Source: CAZBWP01 sp964630265
GTDB lineage: Bacteria; Pseudomonadota; Alphaproteobacteria; Rhodospirillales; Defluviicoccaceae
Direction of reading: 5' to 3'
Length of the DNA: 56,479 nucleotides
Assembly (NCBI GenBank): GCA_964630265.1
Contig: CAZVRW010000018.1
Coordinates: 1-56,479 of the forward strand
How positions within the stretch are numbered: position 1 is the first letter of the stretch; every line of letters starts with the position of its first letter. The notes under the pieces are model-generated. The model worked only from the letters and a program-made list of their open reading frames with translations, was not told the DNA's origin and did not search any database. A program made the translations under genes and the position numbers. Shown here piece by piece: positions 29,251 to 37,617 of the stretch.

Positions 29251-29264
29251 CTGACCAGCGTCAA
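29251..29264 (+). promoter_or_regulatory. FNR/Dnr-type palindrome upstream of the MoaD-like gene
   Basis: CTGAC-CAGC-GTCAA differs by one base from the symmetric TTGAC-N4-GTCAA found before narK. If it is a class II site (centre at -41.5), the start would be near 29299 and the -10 would be TACGCT at 29287-29292. That suits a short leader before ATG 29323. Confidence 0.5.
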
Positions 29265-29322
29265 GTCGGCCGGAGCGGCCGTCGTGTACGCTCCCGGCAT
29301 CACCGTTCGGGATCACGACGCC

Positions 29323-29646
29323 ATGTCTGACATCGCTCCTCTTTCCCCTGGCGCCAACGCCGCCCACATCGCCCTTGCCGTCGAGGTGCGCCTGTTCAAC
29401 AGCCTGGCGCGCCAGCGGCGGGCGCGGGACCGATTGACGCTGCCGGCGGGCAGCACCGTCGGCGACGTGCTGCGCCACTGCGGCGTCGCCGCCAACGAGG
29501 TCTTCCTCGTGCTCTGCAACGGCCGCGACGTGACCGCCAGCCTCCATACCGGCCCCAACCTGGACCGGGCGCTCGACGACGGCGACGTCATCGCGCTTTC
29601 GGGGCCCGTTCCCTACAGTTGGGGTTACGGCTCGCCGGTGGTCTGA
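29323..29646 (+). CDS. MoaD/ThiS-like beta-grasp protein lacking the C-terminal Gly-Gly
   Basis: This 107-residue protein has the ubiquitin-like pattern VEVRLFNSLARQRRARDRLT, then GSTVGDVLRHCG, and a late LDDGDVIALSGPVP strand. Classical MoaD and ThiS end in GG for adenylation, but this one ends YSWGYGSPVV, so it is unlikely to be a normal sulfur carrier. It overlaps the convergent nitroreductase gene by 22 bp. An FNR/Dnr-like site lies upstream, placing it in the anaerobic nitrate/NO island. A role in molybdenum cofactor or nitrate respiration is inference. Confidence 0.75.
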   Translation: MSDIAPLSPGANAAHIALAVEVRLFNSLARQRRARDRLTLPAGSTVGDVLRHCGVAANEVFLVLCNGRDVTASLHTGPNLDRALDDGDVIALSGPVPYSWGYGSPVV

Positions 29647-30263
29647 GGCTCTTCCGCCACGGGCGCGGGCGCTGCGTCTTCGGGCCGCGCGTGCGGACCC
29701 GGCCAGACGGAGAGGAAATCGCCGACCGCCGGGCGGGTCTTGACCGGCAGGTCGGTGGCGACGCGGCCGATGCTGAGGAAGCCGACCAGCGCCTCGTCGT
29801 CGCCGAGGCCGAACGCGGCGCGGATCATGGGGTCTTCGGTCTTCTCGCCGCTCAGCATGATGGCGCCGTAGCCGAGGGCGTGTGCCGCCAGCAGCGCGGC
29901 ATGGATGGCGGCGCCGACGGCGGCCCACTGCTCGCGGGGCGGCACGTCGGCGCTGGCCTCGATCCGGGCGCACACCACCAGCAACGTCGGCGCGTTCATG
30001 GCCTTGTCGCGTTCGCGCTCGAGCATGGCCGCCGGCAGATCGGGCCGGTGCCGCCGCTTCGCCGCGACGAATATGTCCGCCAGGGCGGCGCGGGCCGTCT
30101 CGGCCACCTGCATGAAGCGCCACGGCCTGACACGCCCGTGGTTTGGCGCCGTCAGGGCGGCGGCCACGATCGCCGCCAGTTCGTCGGCGTCGGGTCCGGG
30201 CGGGACCAGCCGCTTCGGCGACACCGATTGGCGGGACAGAAGACAGCGCAGCATCGCGTTCAT
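29625..30263 (-). CDS. Nitroreductase family protein (YdjA-like)
   Basis: The protein is about 212 residues and has the FMN-binding N-terminal pattern LLSRQSVSPKRLVPPGPDAD and TAPNHGRVRPWRFMQV, closest to single-domain YdjA-type NAD(P)H nitroreductases. A central AAHALGYGAIMLSGEKTED motif matches the family. It probably reduces nitro or quinone compounds with NAD(P)H. ATG 30263 overlaps the stop of the upstream NnrS-like gene (ATGA), so the two are translationally coupled; ATG 30272 is an alternative. Confidence 0.83.
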   Translation of the reverse strand: MNAMLRCLLSRQSVSPKRLVPPGPDADELAAIVAAALTAPNHGRVRPWRFMQVAETARAALADIFVAAKRRHRPDLPAAMLERERDKAMNAPTLLVVCARIEASADVPPREQWAAVGAAIHAALLAAHALGYGAIMLSGEKTEDPMIRAAFGLGDDEALVGFLSIGRVATDLPVKTRPAVGDFLSVWPGPHARPEDAAPAPVAEEPQTTGEP

Positions 30264-31591
30264 GGTTGCCATGATCGCCCGATCCGGCCCCGCCGACCAG
30301 CGTCATCGGAACTTGGGCCGGTCGCGTGCTGGTGCACCGCGGCCCGCCGGATGACGGCGACGGTGAACGCCAGGAACGCGAGAGCACCGAGGAGACCGAC
30401 GAGGGCGCCCGCCCGGATCAGGTCCGGGAATTCGAGGGCGATGCCGACGGCGACGACGGCGAGTGCGGCGAGATGACACCAGCGGTGCACCTGCAACGGC
30501 CGAGCGCTCACCAGACGGGACGGCGGGATTGCCGTGCCGCCGCCGCGGACCGCGTGCATGGACGCCAGCAGCGGCACGATCCTTTGCAGCACGCCGAGCA
30601 GCAGGGTCAGCAGCCAGCCATACAGCAGCGTGAAGCCGAACAGGGCCGGGCCGCTCTCCGGCAGGATGTTCAGAACCAGGCCGCCGGCCACCAGCATGGG
30701 CAGGGGAAACAGGAACCAGGATGCGCGGATCAGGATGAACTCCTCGCCGAGACGCCGGCGCATGCGCTCGGCCAGCATCCGCGCCATGGCGACGCCATGG
30801 CAGGTGGCGGCGGCGAGGCCGCCGATGATCGCCGCGACGACGAGCGCATCGACGGCCGCAAGGATGCCGGCGACGGCGAGGCCCAGGGCGGCGGCGGCGA
30901 GGCCGACGGCGGCACCGCTCCAGCGGTGGTCGGTGACGAACGCCATGGCGAACAGCGGCACGACGATGTCGCTGAGCCCGATGGCCAGCATCCCCATGAA
31001 GCCGAAGGCGGCGAGCACCGCATGCGCCAACGCGGTGCGGGCGTGGTCCGGCAGCAGCTCGAGACCCCAGCCCGACACCATCATGACGGCGAGGCCGATG
31101 GCGCCGGCGAGGGACGCCACGGCAATCCAGACGGCGGCGGCGACCAGGGGCAGCGCGCGGGCGCCGGCGACGATGCGGGCGATGAGGGCGGCATGGACGA
31201 GGACCGCGGCAACGGCGAGCCCGGTCCCCGTCTGCATCAGCCGGACCTCGTAGAGCGCGAAGCCCGTCACCATCGCCGCCGCCGCCGCGATCAGCAGCAC
31301 GAACACGGCCGAACAGACTCCGGCGGGGGGCGCGGGGCGGCCGAGCGCCACCGGCAGCATCTGGAACGATACCCCCATCGCCGTCATCAGCAGCACGCCG
31401 ATGGTGAGCACGTGGACGCCCGCCAGCACCGGTCCCGGCCCGCCGGCGAAGCTGGGCAGGTCGGCGGCGACGGCGACGAGCGCCGCCCAGGCGAGGATGT
31501 GGAAGAGCACCGCCGCGCCGAAGAAGCGCAGCGGCACCCGCTCGGGCAACAGGCAGGCACGGGCCCGTCCGGGATCAAGGCCGGCGAGCAT
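30260..31591 (-). CDS. NnrS-like polytopic membrane protein
   Basis: This 443-residue protein has roughly 12 hydrophobic helices. A helix with HVLTIGVLLMTAMGVSFQML followed by PVALG resembles NnrS and related heme-copper-oxidase-like membrane proteins that carry conserved His residues. NnrS in Rhodobacter is linked to nitrosative stress and denitrification. The gene is preceded by a perfect FNR/Dnr-type palindrome and coupled to a nitroreductase gene. The exact subfamily is uncertain; it could also be a distinct cytochrome-oxidase-I-like protein. Confidence 0.7.
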   Translation of the reverse strand: MLAGLDPGRARACLLPERVPLRFFGAAVLFHILAWAALVAVAADLPSFAGGPGPVLAGVHVLTIGVLLMTAMGVSFQMLPVALGRPAPPAGVCSAVFVLLIAAAAAMVTGFALYEVRLMQTGTGLAVAAVLVHAALIARIVAGARALPLVAAAVWIAVASLAGAIGLAVMMVSGWGLELLPDHARTALAHAVLAAFGFMGMLAIGLSDIVVPLFAMAFVTDHRWSGAAVGLAAAALGLAVAGILAAVDALVVAAIIGGLAAATCHGVAMARMLAERMRRRLGEEFILIRASWFLFPLPMLVAGGLVLNILPESGPALFGFTLLYGWLLTLLLGVLQRIVPLLASMHAVRGGGTAIPPSRLVSARPLQVHRWCHLAALAVVAVGIALEFPDLIRAGALVGLLGALAFLAFTVAVIRRAAVHQHATGPSSDDAGRRGRIGRSWQP

Positions 31592-31727
31592 CAGCCGACC
31601 CCATCCGAGCGTCGCCGGACGACGGCGTCGGCCCTGGGGGACTGGGGCGCGGGACGGGCCAATTCACCTGCCTCTTCGCGATCGTCATGGTGAAGCGCGA
31701 TCCTCGGATGCGCCGCCCGGAGGCTCC

Positions 31728-31741
31728 TTGATGCTCGTCAA
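31728..31741 (-). promoter_or_regulatory. FNR/Dnr-type palindrome upstream of the NnrS-like gene
   Basis: TTGAT-GCTC-GTCAA sits within a longer palindrome CCTTGA-N6-TCAAGG. It lies 137 bp before the NnrS-like ATG on the minus strand and just after the end of the upstream regulator gene. It is a good candidate for control by one of the adjacent Crp/Fnr proteins. Confidence 0.65.
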
Positions 31742-31755
31742 GGGGATCGACCGGA

Positions 31756-32463
31756 TCACAGGCCGCAATAGTCACGCAGCCGGGCGACCTCGGCGATCGT
31801 TACCCGACTGCCGCGGGTCTCGACGCCGAGTTCGGCGAGCCGGGCGAAAGCACGCGACAGTGTCTCGGGGGCGATGCCGATCCTGGCGGCGATGGTGCCC
31901 TTGGCATGGGGCAGGGTCACAACCGCCGGACCGGCCTCGGCGCCGCTCAGCGTCACCAGCAGCCAGGCCAGGCGCTGCGACGGTGTTCGCGCCTTCAACT
32001 GCCACAGCTCGCCGGTCAGCCGATGCTGCCAGCGTTCGAGCGAGACGACGATCTGCAGGGCGAGGCGGGGATCGCGCTCCAGCCGGCCGAGGAAGTCGCC
32101 GCGATGCAGCTTCAGCAGCCGGGTCTCGACCAGGGTCGCGCAGTTCACCGGAAAGCGGGCGGACGCGAACATGGCGGCCTCGGCGAACGAGGCGCCGGCA
32201 CCGACGATCTCGATCACCGTCTCCGCCCCTTCGGCGGTCAGCACGAACAGCTGGACGCTGCCGGACAGCACGATGAAGAAGCCGTCGGCCACATCCCCGG
32301 CGGAGAACACCAACGCCTCGAGTGGGTACGTGTGCACCGACGCGGCCTGGACCAGGGCGCCGACGGTCGGTTCGGACAGGCGGGCAAACAGCGGCGTCGC
32401 GCAGACGCTGCGAAACTCCGCCGTCGTCAGGCCGGCCGGGAGGTCGGGACGGTTCACGGCCAC
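31756..32463 (-). CDS. Crp/Fnr family transcriptional regulator (Dnr-like, no Fe-S cysteines)
   Basis: This 235-residue regulator has an N-terminal cyclic-nucleotide-binding-type beta-roll (VFSAGDVADGFFIVLSGSVQ), a long dimer helix and a C-terminal helix-turn-helix (IAARIGIAPETLSRAFARLA). Only isolated cysteines are present, so it lacks the four-Cys cluster of FNR and more likely senses NO through heme (Dnr/NnrR type) or another signal. It starts with GTG 32463. It lies 27 bp after a paralogous regulator gene in the same operon. Confidence 0.88.
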   Translation of the reverse strand: MAVNRPDLPAGLTTAEFRSVCATPLFARLSEPTVGALVQAASVHTYPLEALVFSAGDVADGFFIVLSGSVQLFVLTAEGAETVIEIVGAGASFAEAAMFASARFPVNCATLVETRLLKLHRGDFLGRLERDPRLALQIVVSLERWQHRLTGELWQLKARTPSQRLAWLLVTLSGAEAGPAVVTLPHAKGTIAARIGIAPETLSRAFARLAELGVETRGSRVTIAEVARLRDYCGL

Positions 32464-32490
32464 GCGCCGTCGATGCGCCGCGCCATCCGG

Positions 32491-33195
32491 TCAATCGCCG
32501 GCGTCATGCAGGGCCTCGTCCTCGCAGATCGCGCGCAGGGCCGCGACATCGGCGATGCGGTAGGTGTCACGGTCGCTGTGCGGCCGGACGCCCAGTTGCT
32601 GCAGCTTGAGGAAGGCGCGGGAGAGCGTCTCGGGTTGCATCCCCAGGTCCCGCGCCAGGATCTTCCGGGCGTAGGGGAGGTGAACGGTCGCCGCCCCCTC
32701 GCTGGCGTCGGTGAAGCTCAACAGGTGCGACGCGAGCCGACCGGCGGCACTCTTCATCTTCAGGTCGGAGATTTGCCGGACGAGACCGCGCAACTGCATC
32801 GACAGCGTGCCGAGGAGGTGGACGACGAGATCGAACCGCTGCACCAGGAGATCGGCGAGAGCGGTTCCCGGAACGACCGCCAGCACCACCGGGCCGAGGG
32901 CCTCGGCGGTCTCCTCGTAGGTCCCGCCATCGACGATGGCGGCTTCGGCAAAGGTCTCGCCGGCGTGGACGATGCGGGCGATCGTGCCGGTCCGGGTGTC
33001 GGCGTCGATGGTCAGGACGACGTGGCCATGCAGCAGGATGAAGAAATGGTCGGCGGCATCGCCGGCGCGAAACAGCACCGCGCCGGCGTCCCGCCGCTCG
33101 AACGTGACGACGCTTGCCAGTTCCGCCAGACGCTCATCGGAAAGCCCCGAACACAGGCGGCTCCGGCGCAAGCTGTCGCGGATGACCCGCTCCAC
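32491..33195 (-). CDS. Crp/Fnr family transcriptional regulator (Dnr/NnrR-like)
   Basis: This 234-residue paralogue of the next gene has the beta-roll (VLFRAGDAADHFFILLHGHV) and the DNA-recognition helix region LARDLGMQPETLSRAFLKLQ; the QPETLSR core is typical of the Dnr/NnrR group that binds TTGAC-like half-sites. No FNR-type cysteine cluster is present. The GTG start at 33195 is preceded by GGGAG. It forms a two-gene operon with the downstream regulator. One may sense NO and the other oxygen or redox, but this is inference. Confidence 0.88.
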   Translation of the reverse strand: MERVIRDSLRRSRLCSGLSDERLAELASVVTFERRDAGAVLFRAGDAADHFFILLHGHVVLTIDADTRTGTIARIVHAGETFAEAAIVDGGTYEETAEALGPVVLAVVPGTALADLLVQRFDLVVHLLGTLSMQLRGLVRQISDLKMKSAAGRLASHLLSFTDASEGAATVHLPYARKILARDLGMQPETLSRAFLKLQQLGVRPHSDRDTYRIADVAALRAICEDEALHDAGD

Positions 33196-33300
33196 CGCAT
33201 TCTCCCGCGCGACCCTGCCGAAGCGGGATCATAGCGGGTCGGCGGGGCCGGCACCACGGCCGACCGGGGAACGCATGACGGCGGGGCGGATGCGTGCCGC

Positions 33301-33810
33301 TCACTCGGTGTCGTATCGCTCGGCCAGCGCCGCGTCCTGGGCGTCGTCGAGGAAATAGGCGAGGACGCGGACCATGCCCATTTCCTCCTTCTGGATGTGG
33401 AAGGCCTCGCGATCCATCAGATCGATGACGCTGGTGCGGAATTCTCCCCAGGTCAGGGCGTTGAAGCCGTGCCTCAGGGCGTGCGCCGCGATCGCCTTCA
33501 GGCGGTTGGCGAGCGGCTTGATCGCCGCGTGCTCACCGGTCAGCATGTCCGCCATGTCGCCGGCACCGCGGCCGCGCAGGATCGGAAACAGCGCGTCCTC
33601 CTCGAAGTCGAAATGCCGCGAGACATCCCGATCGACGACGTGGATGAAGCGCTCCAGTGTCGCGCGCTGCGGCGCGTCCGCGAGGTCCATGGGCTGGTCC
33701 TGCGGCCGTGCCAGGATGGCGGCTTCCAGGTCGTTGAGGATCGACAGCGTCGACTGGTGCTCGTCATGCAGCCGCTGCCCGATCCGGGTGAACTCCTTGA
33801 TGTTCGACAT
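33301..33810 (-). CDS. Hemerythrin HHE domain protein
   Basis: This 169-residue helical bundle has the HHE metal-binding pattern: HDEHQ near residue 15, RHFDFEEDALFP near 65, GEHAAIKPLANR near 93 and FHIQKEE near 137. Such proteins bind a di-iron centre and deal with O2, NO or damaged Fe-S clusters (compare YtfE/RIC). ATG 33810 is chosen over an upstream extension of 29 residues that lacks domain sequence. It shares strand and neighbourhood with a second hemerythrin gene. Confidence 0.88.
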   Translation of the reverse strand: MSNIKEFTRIGQRLHDEHQSTLSILNDLEAAILARPQDQPMDLADAPQRATLERFIHVVDRDVSRHFDFEEDALFPILRGRGAGDMADMLTGEHAAIKPLANRLKAIAAHALRHGFNALTWGEFRTSVIDLMDREAFHIQKEEMGMVRVLAYFLDDAQDAALAERYDTE

Positions 33811-33888
33811 GTCAGGCCCCTCCGCCGCCCGGTCGATACGAGCACAACCGATTCTCGCCCGATTCTCGCCGCGGCGGACGGGGTGTCC

Positions 33889-33902
33889 ATGACCCAAATC
33901 AA
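33889..33902 (-). promoter_or_regulatory. Weak FNR-like site upstream of the first hemerythrin gene
   Basis: On the minus strand the site reads TTGAT-TTGG-GTCAT. The left half is perfect and the right half keeps the TCA core. It lies 79 bp before ATG 33810. It is reported because three better sites occur nearby. Confidence 0.35.
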
Positions 33903-33938
33903 GGATCTCGTGGGGGGCGCGGACGGGCGCCGGTCCGT

Positions 33939-34493
33939 TTAGCCGGCGGCACGCCGGCCCATCGCGGCCTTCTGGTCGCCGTACAGGGAGGCGAGGGCGC
34001 GGTCGGTCTCGGCATCGATCAGGGTGTCGAGCCGCCGGATGATGGCGATTTCCTCTTTCTGGATGTGCAGCATGACGTAGACGGAGAACTCCGCCACCGT
34101 GGCCGACAGATCGGCCAGCCGCGCCTCGGTCAGTCCGTCCTCGAGAATCTTCGTGGCGATGGCCCGCAAGCGCTTGGCCAGCGGCTCCATTCTCTCATGC
34201 TCGTCTTCCAGGAGTTGCAGGACGGCGGCGCTGCCGCCCTTGCGAATGACCGGGAACAGGACGCGCTCTTCGAACGCATGATGTCGGAGCATGGCGTCGA
34301 GCAGCTCGACGAGCTCCTCCAACAGTGCGCGATCCCCGGCCAGCGCCGGGGAGAATGGCGGCTCGGAGTCGCCGTCGCGCAGCCGTGTCTCCAGTCCGTT
34401 GATCAGCACCACCGACCAGAAATGCTCTTCGTGCAGGATCCTGGCGACCCGGCTTGCGGTTGCCACAGCTTCACTCCCGACATCATCATCCAT
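33939..34493 (-). CDS. Hemerythrin HHE domain protein (second copy)
   Basis: This 184-residue protein has the same metal pattern as its neighbour: LHEEHFWSV near residue 21, LRHHAFEERVLFPVI near 69, EDEHERMEPLAKRLRA near 97 and LHIQKEEIAIIRR near 142. It is divergent from the narK operon, with a bulged palindrome in the shared upstream region. It probably protects respiration from NO or oxygen; the two copies may serve different metal or gas ligands. Confidence 0.88.
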   Translation of the reverse strand: MDDDVGSEAVATASRVARILHEEHFWSVVLINGLETRLRDGDSEPPFSPALAGDRALLEELVELLDAMLRHHAFEERVLFPVIRKGGSAAVLQLLEDEHERMEPLAKRLRAIATKILEDGLTEARLADLSATVAEFSVYVMLHIQKEEIAIIRRLDTLIDAETDRALASLYGDQKAAMGRRAAG

Positions 34494-34523
34494 ACCGTGG
34501 CGCTAGCCTAAATGATTTTATAT

Positions 34524-34552
34524 CGCAGCGCAACATTCTGTTGTGCGCTGCG
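34524..34552. promoter_or_regulatory. Bulged palindrome in the hemerythrin-narK divergent region
   Basis: CGCAGCGCAACA (34524-34535), loop TTC, and TGTTGTGCGCTGCG (34539-34552) are inverted copies; the right arm has two extra bases. It is 31 bp upstream of the hemerythrin ATG and next to an AT-rich patch. It is either an operator or a leader hairpin of the hemerythrin mRNA. Confidence 0.55.
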
Positions 34553-34656
34553 GTCGCCTCGGCCCCCAATCCGTCGATCCGCAACCCCGATCCCGCGCCG
34601 TGGCGCCGGTGGGGTGCAGCGAGGTTAGCCAGGGCATTCGGCCAATCGCCACCCGC

Positions 34657-34670
34657 TTGACCGGCGTCAA
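34657..34670 (+). promoter_or_regulatory. FNR/Dnr-type palindrome of the narK-narGHJI operon
   Basis: TTGAC-CGGC-GTCAA is a perfect inverted repeat. If it is class II (centre -41.5) the start would be at 34705 and the -10 hexamer would fall on TAAACC at 34693-34698, preceded by TGC, as an extended -10 would be. It lies 109 bp before the narK ATG. Confidence 0.75.
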
Positions 34671-34778
34671 ATGCTCCGCCGCCCGGCAATGCTAAACCGT
34701 TTGCAGTGCGGCAAGAACGGGCGTTGACTCTCGCGTCTGCGAGATGCTGGCCCGGACGCATGGAGTTGGGCGGCAGCG

Positions 34779-37556
34779 ATGACGGATCGAGCGCAACGAG
34801 CAAGTGCCGGAGCCGACGGGGCAGCGGCCGGCTCAGCGGCGGCGGGATCAACCCCCCGCGATCCCACCCCCCGCGATCCCGAGGCACGGAAGCGCTATTC
34901 TGTCCTGACGATGAACACGTTGGCCTTCACGGTCAACTTCGCCGTCTGGACCATGTTCTCGGTCATCGGCATCAAAATCAAAAGCGAGCTCGGCCTCAGC
35001 GAGACCGAATTCGGGCTGTTGGTGGCGACGCCGATCCTCACCGGCTCCCTGGTTCGCCTGCCCTTGGGCATGTTGACCGACCGCTATGGCGGGCGTGTCG
35101 TCTTTTTCATTCAGATGCTCATCGTCGCCATTCCCTGCTACGGGCTGGCGTTCGCCGATCAGTATTGGCAGTACCTGGTGATCGGACTGTTCGTCGGCCT
35201 CGCCGGCGGCTCGTTCGCCATCGGCATCGCCTACACGTCGGCGTGGTTCCCGAAGGAAAAGCAGGGCACGGCCATGGGCATCTTCGGTGCCGGCAACGCC
35301 GGCGCCGCCGTGACCAATCTCGCCGCGCCGCTGATCATCGTCGCCCTCGGCTGGCGCGCCGTGCCGCAGATCTATTCGGTGGCGATGCTCGTCATGGCGA
35401 TCGCGTTCTGGTTCCTCACCTATCCCGATCCGAAGGTGCAGGAGCGCCGGAAGCAGGGACGATTCCCGTCCATGGCCGAGCAGATGCAGCCGTTGACGGA
35501 GATGCGCGTCTGGCGCTTCGGTCTCGCCTATTACTTCGTTTTCGGCGGCTTTGTCGCGCTGGCGCTCTGGCTTCCCAAGTATTACGTGGCCGAATACGGT
35601 CTCGACCTGCAGACGGCGGCGTTCATCACGATGTTCTTCACCCTGCCGTCCGGCGTCATCCGCGCCTTCGGCGGCTGGGTCTCCGACAAGTTCGGCGGCA
35701 GCACGGTGACCTGGTGGGTCTTTTGGATCTGCCTCGTGTGTCTGTTCATCCTGGCGTATCCGCCGACGACCTTCGTCGTCCACGGGATCGAGGGCGACAT
35801 GGTGATGGAAATCGCCGTCGGCGTCGTGCTGTTCACCGTGCTGGTGTTCGTCGTCGGCCTCGCCCAGGGCATCGGCAAGGCCAGCGTCTATCGGGAACTG
35901 GCGGACTACTATCCCAACAACATGGGGTCGGTCGGCGGACTGGTCGGCGTCATCGGCGGGCTCGGCGGTTTCAGCCTGCCGATCGTCTTCGGCGTCGCCG
36001 CCGATGCCACCAACGTGCGCAGCAGCACCTTCATGCTGATGGTCGCCGTGGTCGCCGGCGTCATGATCTGGACGTGGATGGCGGCGCGCAGCGAGCGCGA
36101 GGCGGTGCTCGAGCGGCAGCCGGGGCTGCGCGATGCGCTGGCCAAGGAGCACCTGATCGGCGCCCACGTCGGCCGCCGTTGGCTGACCGATTGGCGGCCG
36201 GAGGACCCGACTTTCTGGGCCACGACCGGACGGCGCATCGCCATCCGCAATCTCATCCTCTCGGCGCCCGCCTTGTTCCTGTCGTTCGCCGTCTGGATGG
36301 TGTGGAGCGTCGTGGTCGTCCAACTGCCGAAGATCGGCTTCGGCTTCACCAGCGGCCAACTGTTCTGGCTGGCCGCCGCCCCGGGCCTCTCGGGCGCCCT
36401 CCTGCGCCTCGCTTACGCGTTCGTGGTGCCGATCTTTGGCGGCCGCAACGTCACCATCTTCACCACGCTGACGCTGCTGCTGCCGACGCTGTGGCTGGCG
36501 CTCGCCGTGCAGAACCCCGACACCGACTACGCGGTGTTCGTGGCGATCGCGCTGCTGTGCGGCCTCGGCGGCGGCAACTTCTCGGCCAGCATGGCCAACA
36601 TCAGCTTCTTCTTTCCGAAGCGGATGCAGGGCACGGCACTCGGCTGGAACGCCGGCATCGGCAACCTGGGCGTCGGCGTGATGCAGGCGGTGGTGCCGTT
36701 GATCATCTACGGCGGCGCGCTGGCGATCCTCGGGGGCGGACCGCAGCCGTACGGCGACGACGGCGTCGTCACCGAAGTCTGGCTGCAGAACGCCGGCTTC
36801 ATCTGGGTACCCTTCATCCTCATCGCCGCCCTCGCTGCGGCGTGGGGGCAGAACAACATCCGCGGCGCCCGGGCGTCGTTCCGCGAGCAGGTGGTGATCT
36901 TCCGGCGCAAGCACGCCTGGGTCCTGGCGTGGCTCTATCTCGGCACCTTCGGCTCGTTCATCGGCTTTGCCGCGGCGTTTCCCAACCTGCTTTCGACCCT
37001 GTTCCCCACCTCGAGCGTCGCCCAGTGGGCGTTCGTCGGGCCGCTGCTGGGCGCGCTGATCCGCCCGTTGGGCGGCTGGCTGTCGGATCGTCTCGGCGGT
37101 GCCAAGGTGACCTTCTGGAATTTTTCGCTGATGCTCATGGCCACCGTCGGCATCCTCGCCTTCCTGCCGACCGCGGCCGATCCCGGCTCGCTGGTGCTGT
37201 TCTACGGCGCCTTCCTGCTGCTGTTCCTGACCACGGGCATCGGCAACGGCTCGGTGTTCCGCATGGTGCCGACCGTTTTCCACCATCTCGCCCATCAACG
37301 CTTTACCGGCGGCTCCGATGCCGAGCGGGAGCAGGCGAGCGCCGAAGGCGAGATCGAGGCCTCGGTGGCGCTCGGCTTCACCGCGGCGATCGCGGCCCTT
37401 GGCCTGTTCTTCGTGCCGGCGCTGGTGGCCGTCGCGATCAACGCCACGGGCTCGCCGCTGATGGCCCTCTATGCGTTCGTCGCCTTCTACGGGACCTGCC
37501 TGGCCGCGACTTGGTGGTGGTATCGCCGGCCCGGCGCCGAGGCCGCCTGCGACTAA
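34779..37556 (+). CDS. narK: Fused NarK1-NarK2 nitrate/nitrite transporter
   Basis: This 925-residue membrane protein has two complete NarK-type MFS modules, about 24 helices. The first (residues ~40-450) carries the nitrate-signature RLPLGMLTDRYGGRV and AGNAGAAVTNLAAP. A linker around 450-490 leads to the second (LWLAAAPGLSGALLRLAY onward, with GLGGGNFSASMANISFFFPK). In Paracoccus a fused NarK combines a nitrate/proton symporter with a nitrate/nitrite antiporter. It heads the nar operon, with an FNR/Dnr-type site upstream. Confidence 0.94.
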   Translation: MTDRAQRASAGADGAAAGSAAAGSTPRDPTPRDPEARKRYSVLTMNTLAFTVNFAVWTMFSVIGIKIKSELGLSETEFGLLVATPILTGSLVRLPLGMLTDRYGGRVVFFIQMLIVAIPCYGLAFADQYWQYLVIGLFVGLAGGSFAIGIAYTSAWFPKEKQGTAMGIFGAGNAGAAVTNLAAPLIIVALGWRAVPQIYSVAMLVMAIAFWFLTYPDPKVQERRKQGRFPSMAEQMQPLTEMRVWRFGLAYYFVFGGFVALALWLPKYYVAEYGLDLQTAAFITMFFTLPSGVIRAFGGWVSDKFGGSTVTWWVFWICLVCLFILAYPPTTFVVHGIEGDMVMEIAVGVVLFTVLVFVVGLAQGIGKASVYRELADYYPNNMGSVGGLVGVIGGLGGFSLPIVFGVAADATNVRSSTFMLMVAVVAGVMIWTWMAARSEREAVLERQPGLRDALAKEHLIGAHVGRRWLTDWRPEDPTFWATTGRRIAIRNLILSAPALFLSFAVWMVWSVVVVQLPKIGFGFTSGQLFWLAAAPGLSGALLRLAYAFVVPIFGGRNVTIFTTLTLLLPTLWLALAVQNPDTDYAVFVAIALLCGLGGGNFSASMANISFFFPKRMQGTALGWNAGIGNLGVGVMQAVVPLIIYGGALAILGGGPQPYGDDGVVTEVWLQNAGFIWVPFILIAALAAAWGQNNIRGARASFREQVVIFRRKHAWVLAWLYLGTFGSFIGFAAAFPNLLSTLFPTSSVAQWAFVGPLLGALIRPLGGWLSDRLGGAKVTFWNFSLMLMATVGILAFLPTAADPGSLVLFYGAFLLLFLTTGIGNGSVFRMVPTVFHHLAHQRFTGGSDAEREQASAEGEIEASVALGFTAAIAALGLFFVPALVAVAINATGSPLMALYAFVAFYGTCLAATWWWYRRPGAEAACD

Positions 37557-37617
37557 GGATGGGATACCGACGGATGCCGCGGCGGCACAACGAGAGCAAG
37601 ACTGGAGTGGACGAGAC

